The notes under the pieces: generated by a model
Told to the model about the DNA's origin: nothing
The model's input: the letters and a program-made list of their open reading frames with translations, nothing else
The model's database searches: none
NCBI RefSeq assembly: GCF_052156535.1
Contig: NZ_JBQKUP010000042.1
Coordinates: forward strand, 62,001-126,000
DNA: 64,000 nt
Direction: 5' to 3'
Source: Nitrospira_E sp052156535
Lineage (GTDB): Bacteria; Nitrospirota; Nitrospiria; Nitrospirales; UBA8639
Translations under genes and position numbers: made by a program
Shown: piece after piece, positions 44,801 through 54,500 of the stretch
How positions within the stretch are numbered: the stretch's first letter is position 1
How the letters are laid out: each line of letters opens with the position of its first letter

Positions 44801-47800
44801 GACGGCTTCATCGGGAGGAAGCGTATTGAGATGCGTGAGGTATTGATTCAGAAACCTGGTGGCGATTGGGGAATCGAGCGGCGTCCGGCTCACGATGACA
44901 TGAGGAAATCCTGCCCGCAGGAGCGAGGAGATCAGCACCCATGGAGAAGGCGATGAGGACGGAACACCGCCGAAGAGCAGGATTGAATGGTGTTGACTGC
45001 CGGCAAAATCAAGCACGGAGACAAATTCCCGAACATTTTGCGCTTCCTGCACTTCAAAGGCGAACGTCTCCGGTTTTTTTAGAAACGCGGCAATGTTGGT
45101 GTGGCTGGCCAGCGGATGATCGTGCGTCTCAACCCCGCTAAATTGCTGGAGGACAAATGGAATTTCCCCTGCACTGGGAGGCGTGGAAGGGAGAAACGTG
45201 CTTGGGGTGGTGATGTGAGAAAAAAAGAGGCTGCGCTGATGAAAGCCATTCAGAAAATCATAAAAGTTGCTGACCCACGTGAGCGGTTTCTGATCGAGCG
45301 TCAGGGAAGGGAGGGTGGATTCCAGTTCCTGCGGCATCGCCACATAGGCGGAGGCGGATTGTTTGAGCCGCTTGTGAAATTCCTCATCCCCCGTGATCCC
45401 TTTTTCGGTGACCACCAGCGGGCTGTAATGGAGCGTGTCCCCATCATGCACAAAGCCATGATAGCCTTGCATGCCTTTGAGAATTTTCAGGTAGGGGTGT
45501 TGCGCGTCCACTCCCAAAAATATGAGGTCCCTGGTCGGAGGATACGCCCAGAAGGAGGCGGTGGCCCAGGGATATTCTTCAAACAGGGCATAGAGCGTGT
45601 CCTGAAGGGCAGGAGCCAGTTCCTCAATGGCCGCGACGTTCCCGTGATTTCTGGCCTGCCGGAGTTCCCCGAGTAACGAGTGTAACTCCGGTTCATAGTC
45701 TCCCAAGCCTTTGAGGAAGATTTTTTCTCCCAGTTCTTCATAGACGGCGCTGGTCAATTGTCGAAGGCTCAGTTGCTCCGCCACGGTAAAGGCGTCGTCG
45801 GGCCGGCCTGCTTGAATCAATTGATCAACCGAGAGCTGAATCAGACGTTCATATGCGGGCCAGGTATTGGTCTGTCCCGTGGGAGGGTCGGTTTGCGCGG
45901 GGAAACGAAGGACGGCCTCAACGGATTGGGTGAGAAGCTCCTCGTGCCTAAGGGGATCAGCGGTTGCTTCGGCTTGAGATAGATACCACAACCAGCTATT
46001 AGGCGATTGCCGGTCTTCCACCAGTTTAAGTAAGTCGTCCTGAATGTTGTGATAGACCTGAGGCTGATCCGATGTGCGTGCCAGTTCGGCCTGATTCAAC
46101 TTCACCAGGAATTGAGCGGGAAGTCGTTCTGAATCTGAAAAGAGGGCCGGCTTGTTCAGGAGGGAGTCGGCCTTTTGGTAATACGACCACGGAAGCGTCC
46201 TGGTTGTGAACTGCTCATGCATGCGTTGGACGGCATCGGCCGGCTTGAGGCGCTGGTCCGGCGATGGGTCGGGAAGAAGGGACAGGAGCATGGCGGTGTT
46301 GGTGAGGGTGAAAAATAGATTGCGGTCTTCATAGTTTCGTTGTTGGAGATCCTGAATGCCCGAGGTGATGGCCTCCACAAGGCTGTGGTCCGGGGTGTGG
46401 CCTTGTAAGAGGCTTTCGACGGCCAATGTCGACAAGTTATAAATGTTGACGCTTGTCCCGAACGGGATATTCAACGTCCGGGTGTAATTCAAGGATTGAC
46501 GAAAGGACTCCATCGCCTGCTCAGGTTCATCTAATTGGTGGGAAAGCACTCCCAGCCGATTCAGGACAATGGCTTTTTCTGTCAGAGTTGCCGCATCCTG
46601 CGCAGCCGATGCTCCCTGATTGAGGAGCGCGAGTTTTTTGCGATAAAAATCTCGAGCCGGATCAGGTTCGTCTAATTGCTCATACGTGCTGGCGATATAA
46701 CTGAACATGAGCTTTTGTTCGCCCATTCGATCGAACCCGCTGGCCGCCTGAGACCCCCCTTCATTGAGGGCCACATTCACATTGAACAATCCCGGTCCCT
46801 TGGAAAGAGTTTTACCGCCGCCGGTGGTGAGGTGGTCCAGGCTGGTAAAGTAACTGCCCAACGCCTGTTTGAGTTCCTCGCGTCCACCCGTTTCGCTGGC
46901 GCGGCTCAGGTTAAACAGGTTGACCCCGATATTTCGCTGGAGCAATGTGACATTGTGTTCCTGCCCTAACTCACGGTTGAGGACTAAGGCTCGGGAGAAC
47001 GCCTCAATGGCTTTGGCATATTGGCCGATGTCCTGATGGGACAATCCTATCCGTTCCAGGATTTCGGCTTGCAGGCTTGACTGCTCGGGAGGGACGTTCC
47101 GTAAGGCCAACTGGTATTGCACCAACGATTCCTCGGTGCGTCCTGCTTTAAAACAGGCTTCTCCATAGTTTTTGCGATAGAGCATTTCGGTGATAGATTC
47201 GCCTGACGGAGTGAATTGCTCCTCACGCTGCCGGTAGTGTCGATAGGCTTCGCGGGCATTCGAGAGCGCCAGATAGGTGTTTCCTAAATTCAACAGCAGT
47301 TGGGATTCTACGTCGGGAAAGCGACCGGCATCGTTGAGCTCCAACGCGATGCGATACTCCTGCTCGGCCTTCTCAAGGTAACCTTGCTTGCCGGACGTCC
47401 GTTCGGTTTGCTCGTAGGCCCATCCCAGGGTTTGATGGACATAGCCCAGGGCGGGATCCTTTTTCATGGCTCGTTGGAGGAGGCGGATCACTACCGGGAG
47501 GTCGGGCGGTTCGGCATAGGACAATGCCAGGGCCTGTCCATACTGATAGACCGCGTGATCGGGATGGGTCTTAACTAAGGTGGTATACCAGGCCTGGACC
47601 TCCGCCGTCTCTTTGAGCATGACTTTGGTTTCAATATACGCCCGATGGGCTTCCACGGATTCGGGATATCGCTCGATGAGCTGTTTCAGCGATTTGGCGG
47701 CGATGCGGGTCTCCCCGATCTTCCGGTCCTTCAGGGCTTTTTTCACCAATTGTAAAATGAGAAGATTTTTGGTTCCCTCGAGCTCATTCTGATTTTCCCC

Positions 47801-49780
47801 GGTAAATTGACTCAAGGCCGCATAGGTATCCGCCGCTTCCTGGTACCGTTCCGATTCTGAAAGGATTTCGGCCTTTTTTCGATAGGCCTGGATGACGAGT
47901 TCGTTGGGAAGGTCGGGAACCGGGATGACGAAATCCAGAGTTTCTAGAGCGGACAGTTGTTCTCCCTGTTCGTGATACAGATCGGCGATGGTTAAACGGG
48001 CCGTAGCGATCAGGACGGGAAGGTCAGGATGCTGGGGGATGATTCTGTTTAAGGCGGTCAAGCGCTCGCGTTCCGTTTCGCCCTGTTGGGAGAGTGTGAC
48101 GACCTTTTGGATAGCACGTTTGCCCCAGGAGGAACGCTCGCCAAATAAATGAATGACATCCACGAACACGCGGATCACATTGGGGGCGTCTCCCAGAATC
48201 CGATAGGCTTCCCCTCTGGTGAAAAGACCCTTGGCTCGAATCTCTTTGTTGTGCAGATCTTCGACTTTGACGAGGTACTCCAAGGCGGTCAGGGGATCGT
48301 CCGCAAAGAGGTAAAGCCGTCCGGCTTCAATGAGGGCTTGACCGTACACCTCATCCATGTCCCGGTGCTCCTGCCCGATGGTGAGTAGATCAGATGCGCC
48401 TGTGGCGACTAACCGTCGTCTTGCCGCAGAGCTGATGCCCTGTGCCTGCTCCTGGACCCGCAAGACGATGGTATAGATCCGGGCCAACGCGCCGGTCCGT
48501 CCCGGTTGGCGGGTGTAGGGCTCCAACGATTCGCGGGCCGCAGGAAAATTTCCTTCCTGTGTCTGTGCTTCGGCAAGGGAAAAGTCAAATTCTGCTCGTG
48601 CGTCAGGTGGTTGTTGTGCCAACAGATTGTGAGAAATGTTTCCCAGAACCAGGAGCGCGAGATCCAGCTGCCCGTGATCCTGATAGGAGGCGGCCAACGA
48701 TTTGGCGTGATCGAGGTCGACGTAATCCCTGAGAAACGCGGGGATGTCCATCCGGAAAATATCTCCGGCTTTTAGATCGGAGTAATAGAGAAAATCCCCG
48801 GACACGGCAGGGTAAATATGAAATTGGTGCGCCGGAGTGATCCGATAGATCGTTTGGAGTTCAGCCTGCTGCGGACCCCAGAGTCTCATCCAAATGGACG
48901 ATTCATCATCGGTATCAACCAGCCCGTCATTGTTGGTGTCCCGGTCATATCGGGTAAACACCAGGTGACGAGTCGTGGTGAGGCCAGAGGGGTTGTGGTC
49001 CAAGGCAGGCCAGAGATCAAGAGCATGGCTGTCCTGGTCGAAGGAGGTGGAGCTGTTGTCCTGAAGATTCAATAAGGTCAAATGGGCACCAGTGGAATAT
49101 AGGAGCTGTCCCTGACCATTCACGGAAAAGCTGGTGGCTTGGGCCACGACCAATTCTTCCGACTGGTTTGAGAAAGATTTCCGGTAGATGGCCGAGGTGT
49201 TGTGAAGCGGATCACTTTTGAGATAGAAAAATCCTTGTTCTTCTTGATCCCACTGAGGAGACTCATCCCCGCTGGTTAAATCCGTCAATCGTCGCTCCTC
49301 ACGGGTAATCAGATCCAGGAGGTACACATCGCCACGGGGATCGGACTTATGCGACACATACAAGAGTCGGGTCCCATCCCGGTTCAAGGCCGGTTCCTGA
49401 TCGCTGGCCGGGTGAGTGGTCATTTGTCGGGGAAGTGTGAGGGCGGCACTCTTGAGGGTTTGGACCCAGATGTCCGAATTTCCTGAACGAGTCGAAACGA
49501 ATGCAAGCGTTTGTCCATCCATGGAGATAGACGGTTGATAATCCAGCGCCGGGTGAGTGGTCAGGCGTTCAGGTGTCGTAGCGAAAGCGGGTAGGGAAGA
49601 GCACAGAAATCCGATCAGGCCGGTGAAGGCGATTAAGCCGGATAGGGCTCGGTGAAAATGAAATGATTTGCACTCTCTTCTTCCTGATGTGCTCTTTCGA
49701 GCCTCGTGCGGAGGGAGAGAAAGAAGATGACCTCGCCACATGGAGTCTTGAGCTAGGGTGTGGCGTCTTTTTGAGTCCAT
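41873..49780 (-). CDS. Giant exported PD40-TPR-CHAT protease-like protein
   Basis: A 2635-residue protein. A signal peptide (hydrophobic LIAFTGLIGFLCSSLPAFA) is followed by PD40 propeller blades (about 70-360; SMDGQTLAFVSTRSGNSDIW), a long TPR superhelix (about 370-1330), a degenerate CHAT-like domain (about 1400-1690; SSLLRAGFPHVIVSRTPLDSP) lacking the catalytic Cys, a second TPR array (about 1700-2180; LNNLGLIYRQRGDHATALDYF) and an intact C-terminal CHAT domain (HLAAHGEF with His2504, LSACQTG with Cys2549, ending HPSYWAGFSLIGDYQ). CHAT proteases are caspase-like and usually cytoplasmic effectors; this one should act in the periplasm or outside. The start overlaps the DUF1318 gene by 28 bases. 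Ribosome-binding site weak, start uncertain. Confidence 0.88.
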   Translation of the reverse strand: MDSKRRHTLAQDSMWRGHLLSLPPHEARKSTSGRRECKSFHFHRALSGLIAFTGLIGFLCSSLPAFATTPERLTTHPALDYQPSISMDGQTLAFVSTRSGNSDIWVQTLKSAALTLPRQMTTHPASDQEPALNRDGTRLLYVSHKSDPRGDVYLLDLITREERRLTDLTSGDESPQWDQEEQGFFYLKSDPLHNTSAIYRKSFSNQSEELVVAQATSFSVNGQGQLLYSTGAHLTLLNLQDNSSTSFDQDSHALDLWPALDHNPSGLTTTRHLVFTRYDRDTNNDGLVDTDDESSIWMRLWGPQQAELQTIYRITPAHQFHIYPAVSGDFLYYSDLKAGDIFRMDIPAFLRDYVDLDHAKSLAASYQDHGQLDLALLVLGNISHNLLAQQPPDARAEFDFSLAEAQTQEGNFPAARESLEPYTRQPGRTGALARIYTIVLRVQEQAQGISSAARRRLVATGASDLLTIGQEHRDMDEVYGQALIEAGRLYLFADDPLTALEYLVKVEDLHNKEIRAKGLFTRGEAYRILGDAPNVIRVFVDVIHLFGERSSWGKRAIQKVVTLSQQGETERERLTALNRIIPQHPDLPVLIATARLTIADLYHEQGEQLSALETLDFVIPVPDLPNELVIQAYRKKAEILSESERYQEAADTYAALSQFTGENQNELEGTKNLLILQLVKKALKDRKIGETRIAAKSLKQLIERYPESVEAHRAYIETKVMLKETAEVQAWYTTLVKTHPDHAVYQYGQALALSYAEPPDLPVVIRLLQRAMKKDPALGYVHQTLGWAYEQTERTSGKQGYLEKAEQEYRIALELNDAGRFPDVESQLLLNLGNTYLALSNAREAYRHYRQREEQFTPSGESITEMLYRKNYGEACFKAGRTEESLVQYQLALRNVPPEQSSLQAEILERIGLSHQDIGQYAKAIEAFSRALVLNRELGQEHNVTLLQRNIGVNLFNLSRASETGGREELKQALGSYFTSLDHLTTGGGKTLSKGPGLFNVNVALNEGGSQAASGFDRMGEQKLMFSYIASTYEQLDEPDPARDFYRKKLALLNQGASAAQDAATLTEKAIVLNRLGVLSHQLDEPEQAMESFRQSLNYTRTLNIPFGTSVNIYNLSTLAVESLLQGHTPDHSLVEAITSGIQDLQQRNYEDRNLFFTLTNTAMLLSLLPDPSPDQRLKPADAVQRMHEQFTTRTLPWSYYQKADSLLNKPALFSDSERLPAQFLVKLNQAELARTSDQPQVYHNIQDDLLKLVEDRQSPNSWLWYLSQAEATADPLRHEELLTQSVEAVLRFPAQTDPPTGQTNTWPAYERLIQLSVDQLIQAGRPDDAFTVAEQLSLRQLTSAVYEELGEKIFLKGLGDYEPELHSLLGELRQARNHGNVAAIEELAPALQDTLYALFEEYPWATASFWAYPPTRDLIFLGVDAQHPYLKILKGMQGYHGFVHDGDTLHYSPLVVTEKGITGDEEFHKRLKQSASAYVAMPQELESTLPSLTLDQKPLTWVSNFYDFLNGFHQRSLFFSHITTPSTFLPSTPPSAGEIPFVLQQFSGVETHDHPLASHTNIAAFLKKPETFAFEVQEAQNVREFVSVLDFAGSQHHSILLFGGVPSSSPSPWVLISSLLRAGFPHVIVSRTPLDSPIATRFLNQYLTHLNTLPPDEAVMAASKDLWGSDAGKYPFRHYGFAGMGPDERQEYAASIYDQEVAEAIHAFETKDFPASLRHIEHALALIEHAKKRQDFKELTTLAVETAFEVTDYEKGLFFQQKLLDALTPETPANERAEAEYRLGILHSRLEHFGPAVQHLEQANQIWEQGEQLDRLAEGMATLGIVRENMGAYTEALDQFNQSFSLYQEIGEMGHTAFQYRRIGRIYYLRLGRYEKARENFLAALKLYQEQGDPQGEAEALYEVGLTYEKVGLFDQAAERYHQALAIAKELGDPKLLTTADLYLANVAWFQGNYQAAFQLLTQADKKAEQANDPQLRIMVKNTRGLIYWTLNDTDKGLVHLHDAVTLSRSSNIQTELASSLNNLGLIYRQRGDHATALDYFQQAKTLDESLKSQWGLGYDHRNIGISLLAMGQLEEAEGHFIKAEQISAEINNVINWVKALLELGNVNKALLQPEQALGYYERAHEISQRYGIKEVEWRAAAGKATLLREEGKLPDALTWFTKGVEVVEGMRAALKIDELRNSFQTNKLDLYRDIITLLITMNRTDDAFNFLERSRSRSFIDLLGNQKLEFKNQGDQETWTKINRLASTVDSLKSEMGSYEEPPADLQERYRNTKALYEEAILEVKQENPALSSFVAVDPLNLEGVQQLLAPRVGLLTYFLTKDQLYLWLMTKERTIFKTVSAKEEDLTRLVTRYRQLVQHLEPVDDELQKLYGSLIQPVEADITNLEYLGIIPDGPLHFLSFAALKHGPAYLVDEIPLFYAPSASVFQFTFAKRQAVKNDKVLAIGNPDLGNFNYDLPLAELEAQSIKWNYPNMDILTGTKATKEWVVKNISRYGIIHLAAHGEFDEGNPLLSSLWLASENPENRRLTVKEIFSLELNADLVTLSACQTGLGKLEAGELIGLNRAFVYAGTHALVSALWRVDDLSTSVLMKHFYRNYVTANKAKSLRQAQLIVKKDFPHPSYWAGFSLIGDYQ

Positions 49781-50373
49781 GTCCCATTGTCCAATTGGAT
49801 TCGTTCTCCCTTGAGTGCTTTATCCCGATTGAGTGCGGCAAACATTTTGTAGACCCGTGGTAATTCAGAAGGTGTCAGAGTCTCGTTGGTTTCAACAATC
49901 CGGCCCATGATCGCGAGGCGATCTTCATTCTCCTCCTTAATCAAATTCTCAACAAACGCTCGATCGTCAGGTTGGACTTTTTTCGGCTCCAGGAGGGTGA
50001 CACCGCCTTCATTGTTTTCTCCGATGATTCCCAATGATTTATAGCGATTGAGATCATCTTTGTTGAAAGACACTCGTTGGAGGGCACGCACAACGTCCTT
50101 TTTCCCCGGGGGAAGTTCCTGGGTCTGTTTCAATTTTCCCTTCGGATCGATATAGCGAACGGACGCCACCAGCATGACCTGCTGATTGAGTTCCTGATAC
50201 GTGCCAAGCACCTGGTTTTCCAGGGCCGTCCGTTCGTCAACCACGGTCACCCCGACTAAAGGACCGCCGCACGCTGTCAGGAAGGCCGGAAGGAGGGTCA
50301 TCATGACCAAGGACATAGGATGCGAAAAGAACGTGTACATATTTGTGTGAGGCGATAATCGGGGGTAGGACAT
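49753..50373 (-). CDS. DUF1318 (YdbL-like) lipoprotein
   Basis: A 206-residue lipoprotein (lipobox LTAC, Cys35). The C-terminal half matches the DUF1318/YdbL pattern: FVENLIKEENEDRLAIMGRIVE then KALKGERIQLDNGTWTQK. In E. coli YdbL assists YdbH-YnbE, an AsmA-type lipid bridge between membranes. An AsmA/YdbH-like gene lies upstream on the same strand, separated by a repeat block. AAGGAG stands 10 bases before ATG 50373. It overlaps the CHAT gene by 28 bases, implying coupling. Confidence 0.78.
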   Translation of the reverse strand: MSYPRLSPHTNMYTFFSHPMSLVMMTLLPAFLTACGGPLVGVTVVDERTALENQVLGTYQELNQQVMLVASVRYIDPKGKLKQTQELPPGKKDVVRALQRVSFNKDDLNRYKSLGIIGENNEGGVTLLEPKKVQPDDRAFVENLIKEENEDRLAIMGRIVETNETLTPSELPRVYKMFAALNRDKALKGERIQLDNGTWTQKDATP

Positions 50374-50475
50374 AACTCATCGGCTCCTTAAGAGGGTAGG
50401 GTCTGGTTTATCTTATCAAATTCCGGAAAGCTGCTGAAGAAAAATCTCCAAATGGTCATCTAGAACCGGATTCAT

Positions 50476-50839
50476 GTCATCCTGGGTAAAGCGAAGGATC
50501 AGCCAGCTCCACCGGGCCATGGCTTGGCGAGATGCTTCGCCTTCAGCTCAGCATGACAACCACAAAAATACATAAGGCTGAAATGGGCGTTGATCGTCCC
50601 TCCCTCCCTCAATTTTGTTATTCTGAGCGAAGCGAAGAATCTGAGCCCAGCCCAATCCGGCCCTGGCCTAGCCAGATGCTTTGCCCTGCTCAGCATGACA
50701 ACAAACAATGAACGAGGAAAAGGTAACTCGGCCGTGCATCCCGCCCTCGGCTTTGTCATCCTGAGTGAAGCGAAGGATCTGGGCCCAGCTCACCCGGCCT
50801 ATGGCTTGGCCAGATGCTTCGTGCTGCTCAGCATGACAA
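50476..50839. repeat. Repeat block, left copy (three GTCATCCTGAG units)
   Basis: Three units of about 85 bases (50476-50559, 50617-50702, 50754-50839), each running from GTCATCCTGAG-x-GCGAAGGATCTG to GATGCTTCGC-x-CTCAGCATGAC, inverted ends. Spacer A has AAATGGGCGTTGATCG, spacer B GGTAACTCGGCCGTGCATCC. The same order of units and spacers recurs at 51156-51535. Confidence 0.9.
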
Positions 50840-50849
50840 CCTATGACAT

Positions 50850-51131
50850 TTACCAATCTGCAGAAAGATCCACCCATTTGGGGTTGGTAGTGTTAATCAA
50901 TTCCAGCTTCTTCGCGCGTGTCCAACCTTTGAGCTGTTTCTCCCGATTGAGTGCCGCATGAATATCCCGCGTTTCTTCAAAGTACAATAATCGTGTGATG
51001 CGGTACCTCGATGTGAAATGACTGCCTTGTCCCTGCCTGTGTTCATAGATTCGACGAGTGAGATCATTGGTGACCCCGGTATATAAAGTGCCGGATTGGT
51101 TTGTCATGATATACACATAGTATTGTTTCAT
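50850..51131 (-). CDS. Stand-alone GIY-YIG nuclease-like protein
   Basis: A 93-residue protein starting at ATG 51131; the frame extends upstream into the right repeat block, which is not coding. GIY strand YYVYIMTN, YIG strand LYTGVTNDLTRRIYEHR (catalytic Arg), TRLLYFEETRD and the glutamate-bearing helix LNREKQLKGWTRAKK are the features of the UPF0213/YhbQ group. The gene lies exactly between two direct copies of a three-unit repeat block, so it may be a passenger or the enzyme that spreads the repeat. Confidence 0.88.
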   Translation of the reverse strand: MKQYYVYIMTNQSGTLYTGVTNDLTRRIYEHRQGQGSHFTSRYRITRLLYFEETRDIHAALNREKQLKGWTRAKKLELINTTNPKWVDLSADW

Positions 51132-51155
51132 CTGCTGGTTTGGCCTCTCCGCTTT

Positions 51156-51535
51156 GTCATCCTGAGTGAAGCGAAGGATCTGTGCCCAGCTTAACCGGGC
51201 CATGGCTTAGCCAGATGCTTCGCGCTGCTCAGCATGACAACCAAGCAAGGAATGCGCCTGAAATGGGCGTTGATCGGCCATCCCTCCCTCAATCTTGTCA
51301 TCCTGAGTGAAGCGAAGGATCTGTGCCCAGCTCACCCGGCCCATGGCATAGCGAGATGCTTCGCCTTCAGCTCAGCATGACAACCAAAAAAAATGAACCA
51401 GGCAGAAGGTAACTCGGCCGTGCATCCCGCCTTCCGCCCTCCGCGTTGTCATCTTGAGTCGGACGAAGGATCTGTGCCCAGCTCAGCCGGGCCTTGGCTT
51501 AGCCAGATGCTTCGCCTTCAGCTCAGCATGACAAT
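51156..51535. repeat. Repeat block, right copy (three GTCATCCTGAG units)
   Basis: Units at 51156-51241, 51297-51384 and 51448-51535 with spacers A and B in the same order as the left copy (50476-50839). The whole 370-base block is therefore a direct repeat bracketing the GIY-YIG gene. Confidence 0.9.
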
Positions 51536-51578
51536 AATCGATCACATTCGCTTCCTAGGTTTTTCCAGTTCAGATTCC

Positions 51579-54500
51579 TTACTGAAGCACGATCTCCCCT
51601 TCTGGGGTGAAGGAATAGGTTTCGGCTCCGATTAATTCCAGCACCTTGGCCAGATCTTCCCAGTTGGGAATGGCGGCGGTGAGTTTTTCGATGTTTTTCA
51701 TTTTGGCGATCGGGATGCGCTCCAGTCTAAAGGTAGGGATCAGGCTGCCTTGGAAGTGGATCGTCAGGTTAAATTGGCCTCTGGCTATTTCCACCATGAC
51801 CCGCGAGGGATTCGCGAACTTTAGTTGCGCACGAACATTGGAGATCGTCGGTTTGCTCCCTTCCGGGTCCAGGAACACGAGGAGACGATCCAGCGCTTCG
51901 TTTCCGATGTGCGTAATGTGCAGATTGCATTCTAACCGGCTCAAATCCACGGCTCCCGTGGTTTCCTGCAATAGGGTTGTGAGTCCAATGGTGGCGGCGA
52001 TGTTGCTATCCCCGATGATTTTAGATTCTGTCTGAATGAGGCGGTTGGCATCGAGATTCGCTATTTCAAATTCCGCCGATAGACGCAGGGGATGTTCGGC
52101 GGCGATGATGACATTTCCCCCAATCCCTCCACCCAACACATTCATGGCGAGATTTTGCATTTTCAGGGATTGTTGCTCAAACGCCAAATTCGTCGAAAGG
52201 TTTTCGACTGTGAATGGCCCGAGCTGAAGCCGATCAATGGTGAGGGTCTGCCCTTTCCGGGAAAACGATTTGAGCTGGGCAATACGGTCGGATGGTTGAA
52301 AAGGCTTTTTCGGCGGAGACGGGAGTCCATCCGGTTTCCAGTCCAGTGATTTTCTGAGCTGTAATCCACCGTTCATATCGCGGAGTTCCGTGCCATCCCG
52401 CGTCAAGGAGAGAGTTTCGGACCCGATCTCCACAGAGGCGTCCAGACTCCCTTGTTCTTTTTTCAGCATGGACAGGGTGACCAGGGCCTTGCCGTTTCCC
52501 TGAATCCCCAAAGGTTGGAGCGCTTCTTGAAAGGTTTCCACATCCAGAGCCAGGCGGGTGTGCAGTTGGGCAAAGAGTTTTGCCAATTGGGTGCCACGTG
52601 GCGAGGTGGAGGACAACAGCTCACGCAAGCCCACCACCGTGCTCTTAATGGAAAGGTCGACTCCCGTTGATGTCACATGGATCGGATCAATCTGGACCTC
52701 ATTAAGATCAGGAGACGATAGGTTCACGTGCATAGAAGTGTTGGCTAATTCCCTGATCGGGAGGGTTTCCGGCAGGTGAATACGATTGAGCGTGACATCA
52801 GTCGTGAGTTGGGTTTGAGGTGCCGCTTGTGGGGAATAGGCCACCGTGATGGTGCCGTTGCCTCCCTGAACCCGATATCCCGAGACGGCTCCCTCAAGGT
52901 CCCGCATCGTGAGTTTTCCGTTGACTCCCAACGGAAGGGTCAATTTTTTGAGATCATCTTCCGTGGGGACCCTACCCGCTGTCCGCAGAATCAGGCTGAT
53001 CCGTCCTTTTGGATTGATTTCATCTACTCCCTTCATGAGCGGTCCCGATAGATGCGGGAGAAGGTTGCCGACATGGAGAAGGGGTAGCTGCAGATCTACG
53101 TCAAATTGTTGGTTCGCCTGCTGATACCGGGCTTTCATCCCCAAATCTAATATTTCTTCGCTGGTCAGTCGGAGGCTCTCCAGTAAATAATCCTGTTTGA
53201 TCACATCTTCCTTGGTTTTTAATGTCAGTCTGATTGAAGGAAGGGTGGCCCTCAGGGATGGATCCTGGTAGGTCAGGTTGCCGAGCGTGACCTGGAGCTG
53301 GTCTTCGGAGCGAAGGTTCGTGGGTTGATAGGTCGGAGAGAGATGGCCTTGAAAGTTAGATTTCAGGATCACATGGCTGGTCCCGATTGTCACCATATCA
53401 GCCGCATGGAGGTCAGAGAAATTTGACGCAAATCCGACCGTTCCCTGAATCGCACCATTGGTTTCCTGATAGCCGGAAGAAAGCAGGAAAGTAAGTTGGT
53501 CCAGGGTGCCTTCTGCGCCGAAGGGTTTCAATTGAGCTTGAAGAGAGGACAGCTTAAGCGCCGCCGTCGCTTTTGCCCATTCGGGACGGAAATCCGGATG
53601 AAGAGCTCCGGTGGCGTGCAGCACAAAGTTATCCGGTTCTGACCCTTTTTGGAGAACGAGTCCTTGAAGCAGGTCTTTGGGGATGAGAGAGAGTAGGGCG
53701 CTTATTTTTGGGGACAGACGAAGTTTCAGCGAGGCATTCATGCCTTCCTTCGGGGCAGGATGAGGTTGTATCGCGCCGTTCATCTGTAAGGTCGCATAAG
53801 GGCTAAGGTCTGCGTTCAGATGCTTTACCTCTATGTGACGGGTGTGATGATTGCCACTGGTATCGAGGGTCACGGCAAAAGGAAGAGTGAATGGTGTGCC
53901 AAGTAAATCGCCGGGTAATGCCGTGGTGCCGGAGACCTGCAGGTTTCCCGAAAATGGGCCTGAGGCCTGATAACCGCTCTGGAGACTCAAACCAAAGTTT
54001 TGGATTCCATAGGCTTGAAACGTCAATTCATGAATAGAAAATTTCGCCGAGACGTTTCCCGTCAACGGGAGGTTCTCCTTGATCTGCAGTCTTTTGGCAG
54101 CGAATGCCAGATTTGTCGGTCCCACGGTCAGGGCGTGGCCTGGTAGATGCACTTCGACATTTTTTCCGTCTAATCCCGCGTGGATGGTCCCCTCAAATCC
54201 GGAGTCGGGAAGTGAGCCGGCGAGGGTGAATGAGGGAGACAGATTTCCCCCAACTGAAGCCGTGGCAAATTCGGGCGGTATAAAATCTTTGGCGAGGGCC
54301 ATAATTTTTCCGAGGTCAAGATCCGTATCGGCAAGAGAAAGATTCACAGCTTTTTGGGTTAAGAATTCGTTGATGGTTCCGGCAAGTGTGAGACGAAGGG
54401 CCGGATCCGATTCAATGGTGAGCTGTTTCAGGTCAAGATGTTGAGTCGGAAGATGAATTGCGGTGTCAAACTTCACGACCAAGGGCAGTTGAATGTGTTT

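Noticed and set aside
50476..51535. Possible CRISPR array
   Set aside because: Units are about 85 bases, imperfect, palindromic at the ends and have repeated spacers; no cas genes.
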